From contig CAJUPJ010000002.1 in assembly GCA_910588655.1 (NCBI GenBank), forward strand, positions 62,001 to 126,000: a DNA stretch of 64,000 nt, in the 5' to 3' direction. The translations under genes and the position numbers were made by a program. The notes below the pieces were generated by a model that saw only the letters and a program-made list of their open reading frames with translations, made no database searches and had not been told where the DNA came from. Each line of letters begins with the position of its first letter. Position 1 is the stretch's first letter. Shown here piece by piece: positions 18,252-27,635 of this stretch. Origin of the DNA: an uncultured Lachnospiraceae bacterium. Its GTDB lineage: Bacteria; Bacillota; Clostridia; Lachnospirales; Lachnospiraceae.

Positions 18252-19637
18252 ATGAAGTCATCGGGAATAGGAGGCCAGGCTGTATTAGAAGGCGTAATGA
18301 TGAAATATAAGTCAGATTATGCTGTTGCAACCAGAAAGCCTGATGGTGGTATTAATGTTATTCATGGCAAATGTAAAAGCATATCTGAAAGGTCAGTTTT
18401 CTTCAGGCTGCCTGTAATAAGGGGTGTAATAAATTTTATTGAGTCATTAGTTTTAGGAATGAAGACACTTACATATTCTGCTGATTTTATTGAAGAAGAG
18501 GAAGATAAGGCACAAGGCGGTGATAATAAAGAAAACAGCCAGGACAGCAGTGATAATATAAAAGAAAAGAAAGAAAGCAATAATAACCCTGGAATAGTGC
18601 TTACTGTTGCATTTTCAATTTTGCTGGCAATTGGCATATTTATGGTACTGCCATTTTTTTTATCACAGCTTTTACATTCTGTTGTGGAGTCTCCCACCAT
18701 ACTTGCGTTAATTGAAGGACTAATAAGGATTATTTTATTTACAGGCTATGTCCTTGCCATTTCAATGATACAGGATATAAAAAGGGTGTTTATGTACCAT
18801 GGTGCGGAGCATAAGTCTATAAACTGTGTTGAAAACGGGCTTGAACTCACTGTGGAAAATGTACGTAAGCAGTCAAAGCACCATAAGAGGTGTGGTACAA
18901 GCTTCCTGCTTATTGTAATGTTTATAAGCATTGTCTGCTTTATGTTTATACATTTTGAAAATATATGGCTGCGTCTGCTGGCACGTGTTCTTCTTGTACC
19001 TGTAATTGCAGGGATTTCTTATGAATTTATACGTATTGCAGGCAATACAGACAATAAAATAATATCATTTTTAAGCAAACCAGGGATGCTTTTGCAAAGG
19101 CTGACTACAAGAGAACCCGATAATAAAATGATAGAGGTAGCAATCGCTTCTGTTGAGGAAGTGTTTGACTGGGAAGCTTACCAGAGATGGTGCCGGTCAG
19201 AGAAAGCAAGACGGGAGGAGAGGGCAAAAAAAGCAAAAGATGGTACTGCAAAAAAGTCACGTGCCCAGATAAGGGAAGAACTTCTTGAAAGGGAGCGTGA
19301 AAATAAGCAGCGCGCTACAGAGAGGGCACGCCAGATACAGGAAATGGAGAAAAAAGAGGCTGAACTTGAGAAGATAGCTGAAGAAGCCAGAAAACGCAAG
19401 GAAGCCAGGAAGGCTGTAACCCTACAGACAGATGTGCAGGATGAAGCGCTGACAGGGCTTGACCATTTTCTTGATTTGTCTGGTGAGCCAGGCACAGCCA
19501 GCCAGAAAACACAGGAAGATGATAATATAAAAAGCATAAAAATAAAAGATATAAATAAAAATGGCAGAAGCATGGAGAAAGAGGGCACTGTTAAAAAAGG
19601 CGGGGCAAAAGTAATAAATTTCTCTGATTATAAATAG
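18252..19637 (+). CDS. DUF1385 family membrane protein with a charged C-terminal coiled coil
   Basis: 461 aa from ATG 18252 (GGAGG at 18241); an upstream in-frame ATG at 18159 is less likely. The start SSGIGGQAVLEGVMMKY is the DUF1385 signature, followed by membrane helices around residues 110-180 and 210-250, and the motif YHGAEHKSINCVE with RCGTSFLL. The C-terminal about 130 residues are an unusually long Arg/Glu/Lys-rich coiled coil not required in the family. Function unknown. The gene commonly sits next to prmC-prfA in Clostridia. Confidence 0.88.
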   Translation: MKSSGIGGQAVLEGVMMKYKSDYAVATRKPDGGINVIHGKCKSISERSVFFRLPVIRGVINFIESLVLGMKTLTYSADFIEEEEDKAQGGDNKENSQDSSDNIKEKKESNNNPGIVLTVAFSILLAIGIFMVLPFFLSQLLHSVVESPTILALIEGLIRIILFTGYVLAISMIQDIKRVFMYHGAEHKSINCVENGLELTVENVRKQSKHHKRCGTSFLLIVMFISIVCFMFIHFENIWLRLLARVLLVPVIAGISYEFIRIAGNTDNKIISFLSKPGMLLQRLTTREPDNKMIEVAIASVEEVFDWEAYQRWCRSEKARREERAKKAKDGTAKKSRAQIREELLERERENKQRATERARQIQEMEKKEAELEKIAEEARKRKEARKAVTLQTDVQDEALTGLDHFLDLSGEPGTASQKTQEDDNIKSIKIKDINKNGRSMEKEGTVKKGGAKVINFSDYK

Positions 19638-19690
19638 ATGTATTATACAGGAAACAGCCGCCTGTAAATGGTGTCTGGAGGTTAGAAGTT

Positions 19691-20530
19691 ATGCAGGATG
19701 GATTAAGCTTTCAGGATATTTTAAATAAAGGAAAAGAAATTTTAAAACAATCTGGAATAACCTGCTTTGATACAGATGCGTGGTATCTTCTTGAATATAT
19801 TACTGGCATGGGAAGGGCAGAATACTTTCTAAAATGTGAGGAAACTGCCCCAGGAGAAACAATTACAAAGTATTTAAAGCTTATAGATACCAGGGCATCA
19901 CATATGCCATTACAGTATATTACTGGCAGCCAGGAGTTTATGGGGCTGGAATTTAAGGTGTCACCTGATGTGCTTGTGCCAAGGCAGGATACAGAAACCC
20001 TTGTAGAATACCTGCTTCCATTTGCTAAGGGACAGGATATACTTGACATGTGTACAGGTTCAGGATGTATAGCAGTATCGCTGTTAAAACTTGGCGGTGC
20101 TGCTTCATGTACGGCAGCTGATTATTCAGAAAAAGCACTGGATATTGCAAGGCATAATGCAGGGATAAATGGGGCATATATTAAATTTGTCCATAGTGAC
20201 ATGTTTAAAAATATAACAGGGACATATGGCATTATTGTTTCAAATCCGCCGTATATAAGGACTTCTGTTATAGATACGCTTATGCCTGAAGTAAAAGAAT
20301 ATGAACCATTAATGGCACTTGACGGAGGCAGGGACGGGCTTTGTTTTTATAATATTATAAGCAGGGAAGCAAAAAAACATCTTAAACCAGGCGGTATACT
20401 GGCAGTAGAAACAGGATATGACCAGGGAAAGCAGGTTTTTGAGATGTTTAAGGAGAGTGGTTATAATGATATTTGTATCAGGAAAGATTTATCTGGCAAT
20501 GACAGGGTTGTAGCTGCAGTAATGCCATAA
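19691..20530 (+). CDS. prmC: Release-factor glutamine N5-methyltransferase
   Basis: 279 aa. It methylates the Gln of the GGQ motif in release factors. N-terminal helical domain, then the SAM site ILDMCTGSGCIAVSLLKL and the hallmark catalytic NPPYIRTSVI (NPPY). VPRQDTETLVE precedes the SAM site, as usual. It stands 69 bp upstream of its substrate gene prfA. RBS GGAGG before ATG. Confidence 0.96.
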   Translation: MQDGLSFQDILNKGKEILKQSGITCFDTDAWYLLEYITGMGRAEYFLKCEETAPGETITKYLKLIDTRASHMPLQYITGSQEFMGLEFKVSPDVLVPRQDTETLVEYLLPFAKGQDILDMCTGSGCIAVSLLKLGGAASCTAADYSEKALDIARHNAGINGAYIKFVHSDMFKNITGTYGIIVSNPPYIRTSVIDTLMPEVKEYEPLMALDGGRDGLCFYNIISREAKKHLKPGGILAVETGYDQGKQVFEMFKESGYNDICIRKDLSGNDRVVAAVMP

Positions 20531-20599
20531 CCAGAATACATGTAGTAATAGTCCGCTGTTTAGGACAGTATGGTATATTTTTGAAAGGAATAATGGATT

Positions 20600-21676
20600 A
20601 TGTTTGATAAATTAGAAGATTTAACAAGAAGGCTTGAAGAGATAAATATGCTGCTTACAGAACCAGAAGTTATTAATAACCAGGAACAGTACAGGGAACT
20701 TATGAGGGAACAGAGTGAGCTGTCACCAGTTGCAGGCAAATATAAAGAATATAAAGAAGCAAAAGAAGGCATAGAGGACAGCCTTGCAATCCTTGATGAA
20801 GAAAATGACGAGGAAATGAGGGAACTTGCTAAAGAGGAACTTAATGCATGCAAGGAAAAAGTGGCTGAATGTGAACAGGAGCTTAAAATACTTATGCTCC
20901 CTAAAGACCCTAATGATGATAAAAATGTAATTGTTGAAATACGCGGGGGTGCAGGCGGTGATGAAGCTGCCCTTTTTGCAGCAGACTTGTTCCGCATGTA
21001 TTCAAAGTTTGCTGAAAACAACCGCTGGAAGGTTGAAGTTATGAGTGCCAACGAAAATGGCATAGGCGGTTTTAAAGAAATTGTATTTATGGTTATAGGT
21101 ACAGGTGCATATTCAAAACTTAAATATGAAAGCGGTGTACACCGCGTACAGCGTATACCATCAACAGAGTCCGGGGGCCGTATCCATACTTCAACAGCTA
21201 CTGTTGCAATAATGCCAGAAGTAGAAGAAGTAGACGTGCATGTAGACCCTAATGACTGTAAAATAGATGTTTACCGCGCTTCAGGCAATGGCGGGCAGTG
21301 TGTAAATACAACTGACTCTGCGGTAAGGATTACACATCTTCCTACAGGAATAGTAGTAACCTGCCAGGATGAGAAGTCACAGCTTAAAAATAAAGATAAA
21401 GCAATGAAAGTGCTTCGCTCAAGAATATATGATATGGAGCTGGAAAAAGCAAGCAGTGAACAGGCAGCAGAGAGAAGAAGCCAGGTAGGGACAGGTGACC
21501 GCTCAGAAAAAATAAGGACATATAACTTCCCACAGGGACGTGTAACAGACCACCGCATAAAATATACAAGCCACAGGCTTAATGAAATACTTGATGGTGA
21601 TATAAATGAAGTGCTTGATAATATAATAGCAGCAGACCAGGCGGCAAGGCTTGCCAAAATGAATGAAAGTGTATAA
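20600..21676 (+). CDS. prfA: Peptide chain release factor 1
   Basis: 358 aa, normal RF1 length. Stop-codon recognition tripeptide region is RVQRIPSTESGGRIHTS (P-S-T, an RF1-type PxT), and the peptidyl-hydrolysis loop is SGNGGQCVNTTDSAVRITH with the GGQ that PrmC methylates. Recognises UAA and UAG. RBS AAAGGA before ATG. Confidence 0.98.
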   Translation: MFDKLEDLTRRLEEINMLLTEPEVINNQEQYRELMREQSELSPVAGKYKEYKEAKEGIEDSLAILDEENDEEMRELAKEELNACKEKVAECEQELKILMLPKDPNDDKNVIVEIRGGAGGDEAALFAADLFRMYSKFAENNRWKVEVMSANENGIGGFKEIVFMVIGTGAYSKLKYESGVHRVQRIPSTESGGRIHTSTATVAIMPEVEEVDVHVDPNDCKIDVYRASGNGGQCVNTTDSAVRITHLPTGIVVTCQDEKSQLKNKDKAMKVLRSRIYDMELEKASSEQAAERRSQVGTGDRSEKIRTYNFPQGRVTDHRIKYTSHRLNEILDGDINEVLDNIIAADQAARLAKMNESV

Positions 21677-21710
21677 AACCCTGGCACACTTGGAAAGAGG
21701 AGGTAATTAT

Positions 21711-21912
21711 ATGCCTGCTATAAAAGAAGGACTTTATACATGGAAGGGGAAGTTTATTAAAAATAGTATTTCCAGAAATTGTATTGTCAGATAAGAAATT
21801 TTTACTAAGTGGTTTTGGAAGAAAGCCAGAAGTCGCAGATATTTATAAAATTCCTGTATTTTTCATTAATAATGGGGAGGAAGCTTTGGCAGGAATTTTG
21901 GGTGCGATTTAA
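21711..21912 (+). pseudogene. Possible gene remnant between prfA and the methyltransferase
   Basis: A good RBS (GAGGAGGTAATT) precedes ATG 21711, but the frame stops after 27 codons (MPAIKEGLYTWKGKFIKN...). Another frame from about 21768 reads IVFPEIVLSDKKFLLSG and PEVADIYKIPVFFINNGEEA before a stop at 21910. The two could be one frameshifted protein of about 65 aa. I do not recognise it. The gap to the next gene (21975) is otherwise empty. Confidence 0.4.
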
Positions 21913-21974
21913 TTTTAAGTGCAACAATGAAAGAACTTGTAGGAAGGTTTAATTTAAGGAAGCAGGACAGATAG

Positions 21975-22769
21975 ATGATTAGCAGCATATCAAACCAGCA
22001 GGTAAAAGAGATAACAAAGCTACAGAAACAGCCAAAATACAGGAAGGCTTCATCTTTATTTATAGCAGAGGGCTTTAAAATGCTTAAAGAGGCAGCAGAA
22101 AATGGCTGCCTTGTAAAAACATATATATCAGAATTTGTCTTAGAAAAAAAGCATGAAAGCCTGGAATGGCTTTGTAAAGAATTTCCTTATGAAACTGTTT
22201 CAGACCAGGTATTCAGGCAGCTTTCAGGTACAGTCACAACACAGGGAATACTTGGGATTGTAAAACAGCCATCATATAGTATTACAGATATACTGGATGA
22301 TAAAAAGCATATATGGCTTCTGCTTGATGATATACGTGACCCTGGCAACCTTGGCACAATAATGCGCACTGCTGAAGGTGCAGGCATGTCTGCTGTTATA
22401 ATGGGCAAAGGTACAGCGGATTTATTTAATCCTAAGACAGTACGTTCCACAATGGGGGCAATATTCAGGATGCCGTTTGTATATGTGGATGACATTACAG
22501 AGATTATAAAACAGATTAAGGATAATGGTTACAGCGTATATGGAACAGCAATGAAGGGCAGTATTACATATGACATGGCAGACTATACAAAAGGGGCGGG
22601 CATTGTAATAGGCAATGAGGCAAACGGAATACAGGACAGTGTACTGGAATGTATAACAGGAAGCATAAATATACCTATGGATGGAAAACTGGAATCGTTA
22701 AATGCAGCAGTAGCAGCAGCGGTTGTAATGTATGAAGCTGCAAGGCAGGTACGTAGGGAAAATTTATAA
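21975..22769 (+). CDS. TrmH/SpoU family RNA 2'-O-methyltransferase
   Basis: 264 aa. N-terminal substrate-binding domain (residues 1-95: ISSISNQQVKEITKLQKQPKYRK), then the knotted SPOUT fold with motif 1 DDIRDPGNLGTIMRTAEGAG, motif 2 GIVIGNEANGI and motif 3 NIPMDGKLESLNAAVAAAV. This matches rRNA or tRNA ribose methyltransferases such as RlmB-like enzymes; the precise nucleotide is not deducible. Confidence 0.92.
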   Translation: MISSISNQQVKEITKLQKQPKYRKASSLFIAEGFKMLKEAAENGCLVKTYISEFVLEKKHESLEWLCKEFPYETVSDQVFRQLSGTVTTQGILGIVKQPSYSITDILDDKKHIWLLLDDIRDPGNLGTIMRTAEGAGMSAVIMGKGTADLFNPKTVRSTMGAIFRMPFVYVDDITEIIKQIKDNGYSVYGTAMKGSITYDMADYTKGAGIVIGNEANGIQDSVLECITGSINIPMDGKLESLNAAVAAAVVMYEAARQVRRENL

Positions 22770-22771
22770 CG

Positions 22772-22829
22772 GATGGTTTTTTGTCCTGCATCCACCATAC
22801 AAAAAACAAAGGATAACTGTAAATTATCC
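22772..22829. repeat. Degenerate fragment of the palindromic repeat
   Basis: ACGGATGG and then GGATAACTGTAAATTATCC (22811-22829, itself a GGATAA/TTATCC hairpin) match the outer end module of the repeat family in reverse orientation. It follows the methyltransferase stop directly and may act as a weak terminator. Confidence 0.5.
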
Positions 22830-22961
22830 TTAATATAATTTATTAATATTTTCTTGCACAATTACCATAAATAATATAAAATAATAGAAACCGGTGCATA
22901 GTATATTATAGCTTGCAGTTATGCCAGTGTCATTTTTTAACAAGGGAGGAGGAGGATTATT

Positions 22962-23390
22962 ATGACACCTTTTTACTGGCTGGTGGCATTAGCGGTTTTG
23001 CTGGTAATTGAAATTATTACAATGGGACTTACTACTATATGGTTTGCCGGAGGCGCATTGGTGGCATTTGTGCTCGCGCTGCTTGGTGTTCCCTGGCTTG
23101 CACAGATTGCAGTTTTTCTTGTAGTATCAATACTGCTGCTTATATTTACGCGTCCTGCTTTAGAAAGGAAGATTAATAAAGACAGGATAAAGACAAATGT
23201 AAACAGCATTGCAGGAAAAGAGGGGAAAGTGACAGAGACAATAGACAATTTTAACCAGAAGGGGACAATTATATTAGACGGGCTTGAATGGACAGCACGC
23301 AGCAGCAAAGATGATGTAATTATACCTGCTGGCGCAAGGGTAATTGTTGATGAGGTTAAAGGAGTCAAAGTATTTGTAAGCCAGATTTAA
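22962..23390 (+). CDS. NfeD-like membrane protein
   Basis: 142 aa. Two to three hydrophobic helices in residues 1-70, then a C-terminal OB-fold-like domain (GKEGKVTETIDNFNQKG, LDGLEWTARSSKDDVIIPAG, RVIVDEVKGVKVFV). Short NfeD proteins pair with stomatin-like SPFH proteins, exactly as here with the gene 100 bp downstream; they probably organise membrane microdomains. RBS AGGGAGGAGGA before ATG. Confidence 0.92.
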   Translation: MTPFYWLVALAVLLVIEIITMGLTTIWFAGGALVAFVLALLGVPWLAQIAVFLVVSILLLIFTRPALERKINKDRIKTNVNSIAGKEGKVTETIDNFNQKGTIILDGLEWTARSSKDDVIIPAGARVIVDEVKGVKVFVSQI

Positions 23391-23490
23391 TTATAATAAC
23401 CTGCATGGCTGTTAATAATGCTAACTTTAATACACAGTATATTTTAATGGCAACATTACCAGAATACCAGTTGCCAGAATAGGAGGCCGA

Positions 23491-24408
23491 ATGGCAATTT
23501 TAATTTTACTTGCTATTATAGCAATAGTGCTTGTATCTTGTATAAAGGTTGTGCCACAGGCGAGGGCATACGTTATAGAAAGGCTTGGCGGCTACCAGAC
23601 GACATGGGGCGTTGGTATACATTTTAAAGTACCTTTTATAGACAGGATTGCAAGAAGGGTTGATTTAAAGGAACAGGTTGCTGATTTCCCGCCACAGCCT
23701 GTTATAACAAAGGATAATGTTACAATGCGTATTGACACAGTAATTTTTTACCAGATTACTGACCCTAAGCTTTATGCATATGGTGTGGAAAACCCTATTA
23801 TGGCAATAGAGAACCTTACAGCAACAACACTGCGTAATATAATAGGTGAACTTGAACTTGATGAAACACTTACATCCCGTGAAATTATTAATGCCAAAAT
23901 GAGGGCATCGCTTGACAGTGCGACTGACCCATGGGGAATTAAGGTAAACAGGGTAGAACTTAAAAATATTATCCCGCCTGCTGCAATCCAGGACGCAATG
24001 GAGAAGCAGATGAAAGCAGAGCGTGAAAAAAGAGAAGCAATCCTGCGTTCACAGGGTGGCAAAGAGTCTGCAATTCTTGTGGCAGAAGGAAAGAAGGCAG
24101 CAGCAATCCTTGATGCAGAAGCCGAGAAGCAGGCAGCAATCCTCCGTGCAGAAGCTAAAAAAGAAGCTACAATACGTGAGGCAGAGGGCCAGGCACAGGC
24201 TATACTTGCAGTACAGCAGGCAAATGCAGATGGTATCCGTATGCTTAATGAAGCTGCTGCTACAGCATCAGGAAATGTTATTAAACTTAAGAGCCTTGAA
24301 GCGTTTGCAAAGGCAGCAGACGGCAAAGCCACAAAGATTATTATCCCTTCTGAAATACAAGGGATGGCAGGGCTTGTTAAATCTATAACAGAAGTATCAA
24401 AAGAGTAA
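23491..24408 (+). CDS. SPFH/band 7 membrane protein (stomatin/QmcA type)
   Basis: 305 aa. N-terminal membrane anchor (ILILLAIIAIVLVSCIKVV), SPFH domain (residues 20-180: ARAYVIERLGGYQTTWGVG, DNVTMRIDTVIFYQITDP, ELDETLTSREIIN), and a long Ala/Glu/Lys coiled coil at 175-260. The partner NfeD gene is upstream. Likely an oligomeric membrane scaffold. A 23-nt hairpin (TATACAGG...CCTGTATA, 24417-24439) separates it from argF. Confidence 0.93.
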   Translation: MAILILLAIIAIVLVSCIKVVPQARAYVIERLGGYQTTWGVGIHFKVPFIDRIARRVDLKEQVADFPPQPVITKDNVTMRIDTVIFYQITDPKLYAYGVENPIMAIENLTATTLRNIIGELELDETLTSREIINAKMRASLDSATDPWGIKVNRVELKNIIPPAAIQDAMEKQMKAEREKREAILRSQGGKESAILVAEGKKAAAILDAEAEKQAAILRAEAKKEATIREAEGQAQAILAVQQANADGIRMLNEAAATASGNVIKLKSLEAFAKAADGKATKIIIPSEIQGMAGLVKSITEVSKE

Positions 24409-24469
24409 ATCTGCCGCTATACAGGCAGTATTCCTGTATAAATAACATATGGAAGGATGGCATGGATTA

Positions 24470-25465
24470 ATGGCTGTTAATTTAAAAAACCGTAATTTCC
24501 TTACATTAAAGGATTTTACACCTGAAGAAATAGAATACCTTTTAGACCTTGCAGCAGATGTTAAGGACAAGAAGAAAAAAGGAATACCAGTAAAGCAGTA
24601 CCAGGGCAGCAATATTGCCCTGGTATTTGAAAAAACAAGTACACGTACACGCTGTTCATTTGAAGTGGCAGCGCATGACCTTGGGTTAGGTGTGACATAT
24701 CTTGAACCGCTTAGTTCACAGATTGGCAAGAAAGAAAGCATTGCCGATACTGCAAGGGTTCTTGGGCGTATGTTTGAAGGTATTGAGTACCGCGGTTACG
24801 GACAGGAAATAGTAGAGGAACTTGCAAAATATGCAGGTGTGCCTGTATGGAATGGTCTTACTAATGAATACCATCCTACACAGATGCTTGCAGACCTGCT
24901 TACAATACGTGAACATTTAGGCAGGATAAAGGGTGTTAAACTTGTTTATATGGGTGATGCACGTTACAATATGGGCAATTCACTTATGGTTGCATGTTCT
25001 AAAATGGGAATGCATTTTACAGCATGTACATCAAAAGATTATTTCCCGGATGCAGGGCTTGTGGAACAGTGTAATGAATATGCAAAGGCTTCGGGAGGTT
25101 CTGTTACCCTTACAGAAGATGTACAGACTGGCACAAAGGATGCAGATGTAATTTATACAGATGTATGGGTTTCAATGGGAGAGCCAGACGAAGTCTGGGC
25201 AGAGCGCATAGACAAGCTTTCACCTTACCAGGTTAATAAGGCAGTAATGGACAATGCTTCAGACAGCGCAATATTTATGCACTGCCTTCCGGCTTTCCAT
25301 GACCTTAAGACAAAGATTGGCAAGGAAGTCTATGAGAAATTTGGCAAGGAAGGGCTTGAGGTGACAGATGAAGTATTTGAGTCAGCCCAGTCAGTTGTAT
25401 TTGATGAAGCAGAGAACCGCATGCACACAATTAAAGCAGTAATAATGGCAACACTTGGTGTATAA
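24470..25465 (+). CDS. argF: Ornithine carbamoyltransferase
   Basis: 331 aa from ATG 24470 (MAVNLKNRNFLTLKD); the earlier in-frame ATG at 24449 has no good RBS, while GGAAGG lies at 24451-24456. Carbamoyl-phosphate site EKTSTRTRCSFE, ornithine site with HCLPAFHD, plus EYHPTQMLADLLT and MGDARYNMGNS. Makes citrulline from ornithine and carbamoyl phosphate, in arginine synthesis or in the reverse in arginine breakdown. No other arg or arc genes lie nearby, so direction cannot be told. Confidence 0.96.
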   Translation: MAVNLKNRNFLTLKDFTPEEIEYLLDLAADVKDKKKKGIPVKQYQGSNIALVFEKTSTRTRCSFEVAAHDLGLGVTYLEPLSSQIGKKESIADTARVLGRMFEGIEYRGYGQEIVEELAKYAGVPVWNGLTNEYHPTQMLADLLTIREHLGRIKGVKLVYMGDARYNMGNSLMVACSKMGMHFTACTSKDYFPDAGLVEQCNEYAKASGGSVTLTEDVQTGTKDADVIYTDVWVSMGEPDEVWAERIDKLSPYQVNKAVMDNASDSAIFMHCLPAFHDLKTKIGKEVYEKFGKEGLEVTDEVFESAQSVVFDEAENRMHTIKAVIMATLGV

Positions 25466-25482
25466 ATATTGCAGGGCAGAAT

Positions 25483-26478
25483 ATGAAAAGTGAAATATTA
25501 AGGACATTAAGGGAAGCAGGGGACAATTTTGTTTCAGGCCAGGTATTTTGTGAAAAAGCAGGGGTTACAAGGCAGGCAGTATGGAAAAATATTGCCTGGT
25601 TAAAGGAAAATGGTTTTGTAATAGAGTCTGTGCCAAATAAGGGTTATAAACTGGTTTCCTCCCCGCCTGTAATTTATGCTGCTGATATTGAAAGCAGGCT
25701 GTCTGAAGATTCAATATGCAGGAAAGTAAAAAGCTTTGATAGTATTAATTCAACAAACATCTGGGCAAAACAGCTTGCCGAGGATGGTGCAGAAGAAGGC
25801 ACACTTGTAATAGCGGAAAAGCAGACAGCAGGCAAAGGCAGGAGGGGCAGGCAGTGGGAGTCAGAACCAGGTGCAGGGGTTTATATGTCCATAGTCTTAA
25901 GACCAGGGATTAACCCTGTAAATGTCCCAGGCATAACACTGGTAACAGCACTTGCGCTGGTAAGTTCAATTAAGGAGACCTGCAACGCAGAGCCTCTTAT
26001 AAAATGGCCAAATGATATTGTGCTTGGCGGAAAGAAAATATGCGGAATATTAACTGAAATGAGTTCAGAGATGAACTATATTAACTATGTTGTAACAGGT
26101 ATAGGAATTAATGCCAATAACAGGCATTTTAATAAAGAAATAGAAAAAACAGCCACATCAATTTACTTACAGACAGGTAAAGAAGTGGACAGGGCGCAGC
26201 TTGCCGCATGTACAGTGGACAGCTTTGGCGCTTATTACAGGAAATTTGAAGAAGCAAAAAGCATTACACCGTTTATTGAAGAGTATAATTCACTGCTTGC
26301 CAGCATGGACAAGGAAGTAAAAATCTTTTATGGCATGGAAGAAGATGCAGAAAGGACAGAAACAGGCAGGGCAAGAGGCATTAATAAAGACGGTGCATTA
26401 ATAGTAGATACAAAAAACGGGACTGAATATGTAATGTCAGGTGAGGTTTCGGTCAGGGGGTTATATGGTTATGTCTAG
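25483..26478 (+). CDS. birA: Bifunctional biotin-[acetyl-CoA-carboxylase] ligase/repressor
   Basis: 331 aa. Residues 1-60 form a winged helix (FCEKAGVTRQAVWKNIAWLK, ESVPNKGYKLVS), so this is the regulator-type BirA. Ligase part: FDSINSTNIWAKQLAEDGA, biotinyl-AMP loop GKGRRGRQWES, IKWPNDIVLGGKKICGIL and a C-terminal SH3-like domain. Biotinylates carboxylase subunits and probably represses biotin genes. Overlaps the next small gene and heads a three-gene unit with coaX. Confidence 0.95.
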   Translation: MKSEILRTLREAGDNFVSGQVFCEKAGVTRQAVWKNIAWLKENGFVIESVPNKGYKLVSSPPVIYAADIESRLSEDSICRKVKSFDSINSTNIWAKQLAEDGAEEGTLVIAEKQTAGKGRRGRQWESEPGAGVYMSIVLRPGINPVNVPGITLVTALALVSSIKETCNAEPLIKWPNDIVLGGKKICGILTEMSSEMNYINYVVTGIGINANNRHFNKEIEKTATSIYLQTGKEVDRAQLAACTVDSFGAYYRKFEEAKSITPFIEEYNSLLASMDKEVKIFYGMEEDAERTETGRARGINKDGALIVDTKNGTEYVMSGEVSVRGLYGYV

Positions 26479-26839
26479 CAATAATCCTGATAGGGCTGTG
26501 GTGCTCTGCGCATCAAGCTCATATGAAGAAAAATATTACTTTAACCAGGAATTTGCAGGGCTTCCAGAACCTGTAAAAGAAGAGCTTAATATTATGTGTG
26601 TACTGTATACTGCTGAAATAGGCGGTATACTTACATTACAGTTTGGTGTGGATGGCAGGCTTTTCCTTAATGTAACTTCAAGGGAAGACGATTTCTGGTT
26701 TGATGAGATAGGAAGTGTGCTTAAAATCAAACAGATACAGTCTGAAAAACGGGAGTTACTGGAAGCACTTGAATTATATTACTGCATAAAATTTCTTAAG
26801 CAGGAAAGACGAGGACAAAAACATGTTATTAGCAGTTGA
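26471..26839 (+). CDS. Small hypothetical protein between birA and coaX (DUF6145-like)
   Basis: 122 aa from ATG 26471, with GGGGG at 26456-26460; ATG 26465 is an equal alternative. It overlaps the birA stop and the coaX start (17 bp), which indicates coupled translation. Sequence is acidic and alpha/beta (GLPEPVKEELNIMCVLYTAEIGG, FLNVTSREDDFWFDEIGSV). I believe it is the DUF6145 type seen at this place in Lachnospiraceae; function unknown. Confidence 0.72.
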   Translation: MSSNNPDRAVVLCASSSYEEKYYFNQEFAGLPEPVKEELNIMCVLYTAEIGGILTLQFGVDGRLFLNVTSREDDFWFDEIGSVLKIKQIQSEKRELLEALELYYCIKFLKQERRGQKHVISS

Positions 26840-27596
26840 TGTTGGAAATACTGATATTACATTTGGTGTTTTTAATGGTGTGGAACTTGCTGCAAGGTTC
26901 AGGTTTACTGTAAAAGTACCAAGGACTTCAGATGAATATGGTGAACTTCTTTGTAATATTCTTGTGCAGAAGGGATATAACCCTTCTGATATTACAGAGG
27001 TAATAATTGCATCTGTAGTACCAAAGATGATGTATTCATTTACGAGCGGGATAATAAAATATCTTGGCTGCCAGCCTATAGTAGTTGGTGCAGGGATTAA
27101 AACAGGCATACGTATAGATACAGCAGACCCTAAGCAGATAGGGGCGGACCGTATTGTGGATGCAGTAGGTGCTTATGGGCAGTATGGAGGCCCTATAATA
27201 GTAGTGGATTATGGGACTGCAACTACATATGATTATGTAACAAAAGATGGTGCATTCCAGGGCGGCGTAATAAGCCCAGGGATAAGGATATCTGCTGATG
27301 CACTTTGCAATAATACAGCAAACCTTCCGGAAATTGAGATAAAATGCCCTGGAAGCATAATTGCCAAAGAAACAATATCTTCAATGCAGGCAGGCTTGTT
27401 TTATGGTACATTAGGGCAGACAGAATATATAATAAGACGCATAAAGGAAGAAGCAGGCATACAGGAAGCACGTGTAGTGGCAACAGGCGGGCTTGGAAAA
27501 ATTATATCAGAAAGCACAGATGAAATAGATATATATGATGCGGATTTGACACTAAAAGGGTTACAACTGATATACAGCAAGCAGAAGAGAGTGTAG
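26823..27596 (+). CDS. coaX: Type III pantothenate kinase
   Basis: 257 aa. First step of CoA synthesis; type III enzymes are not inhibited by CoA and need a monovalent cation. ATP-site LLAVDVGNTDITFGVF, GADRIVDAVGA, phosphate-2 motif VVDYGTATTYDYV and GGVISPGIRISADAL are all present. Its start lies inside the preceding small gene. Confidence 0.96.
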   Translation: MLLAVDVGNTDITFGVFNGVELAARFRFTVKVPRTSDEYGELLCNILVQKGYNPSDITEVIIASVVPKMMYSFTSGIIKYLGCQPIVVGAGIKTGIRIDTADPKQIGADRIVDAVGAYGQYGGPIIVVDYGTATTYDYVTKDGAFQGGVISPGIRISADALCNNTANLPEIEIKCPGSIIAKETISSMQAGLFYGTLGQTEYIIRRIKEEAGIQEARVVATGGLGKIISESTDEIDIYDADLTLKGLQLIYSKQKRV

Positions 27597-27635
27597 TTTT
27601 ATTTTTTTGCTGGGGAATGTGCTGGAATTTAAGAA

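Noticed and set aside
24417..24439. Terminator between the SPFH gene and argF
   Set aside because: The TATACAGG/CCTGTATA stem is short and lacks a T run, so I do not call termination there.
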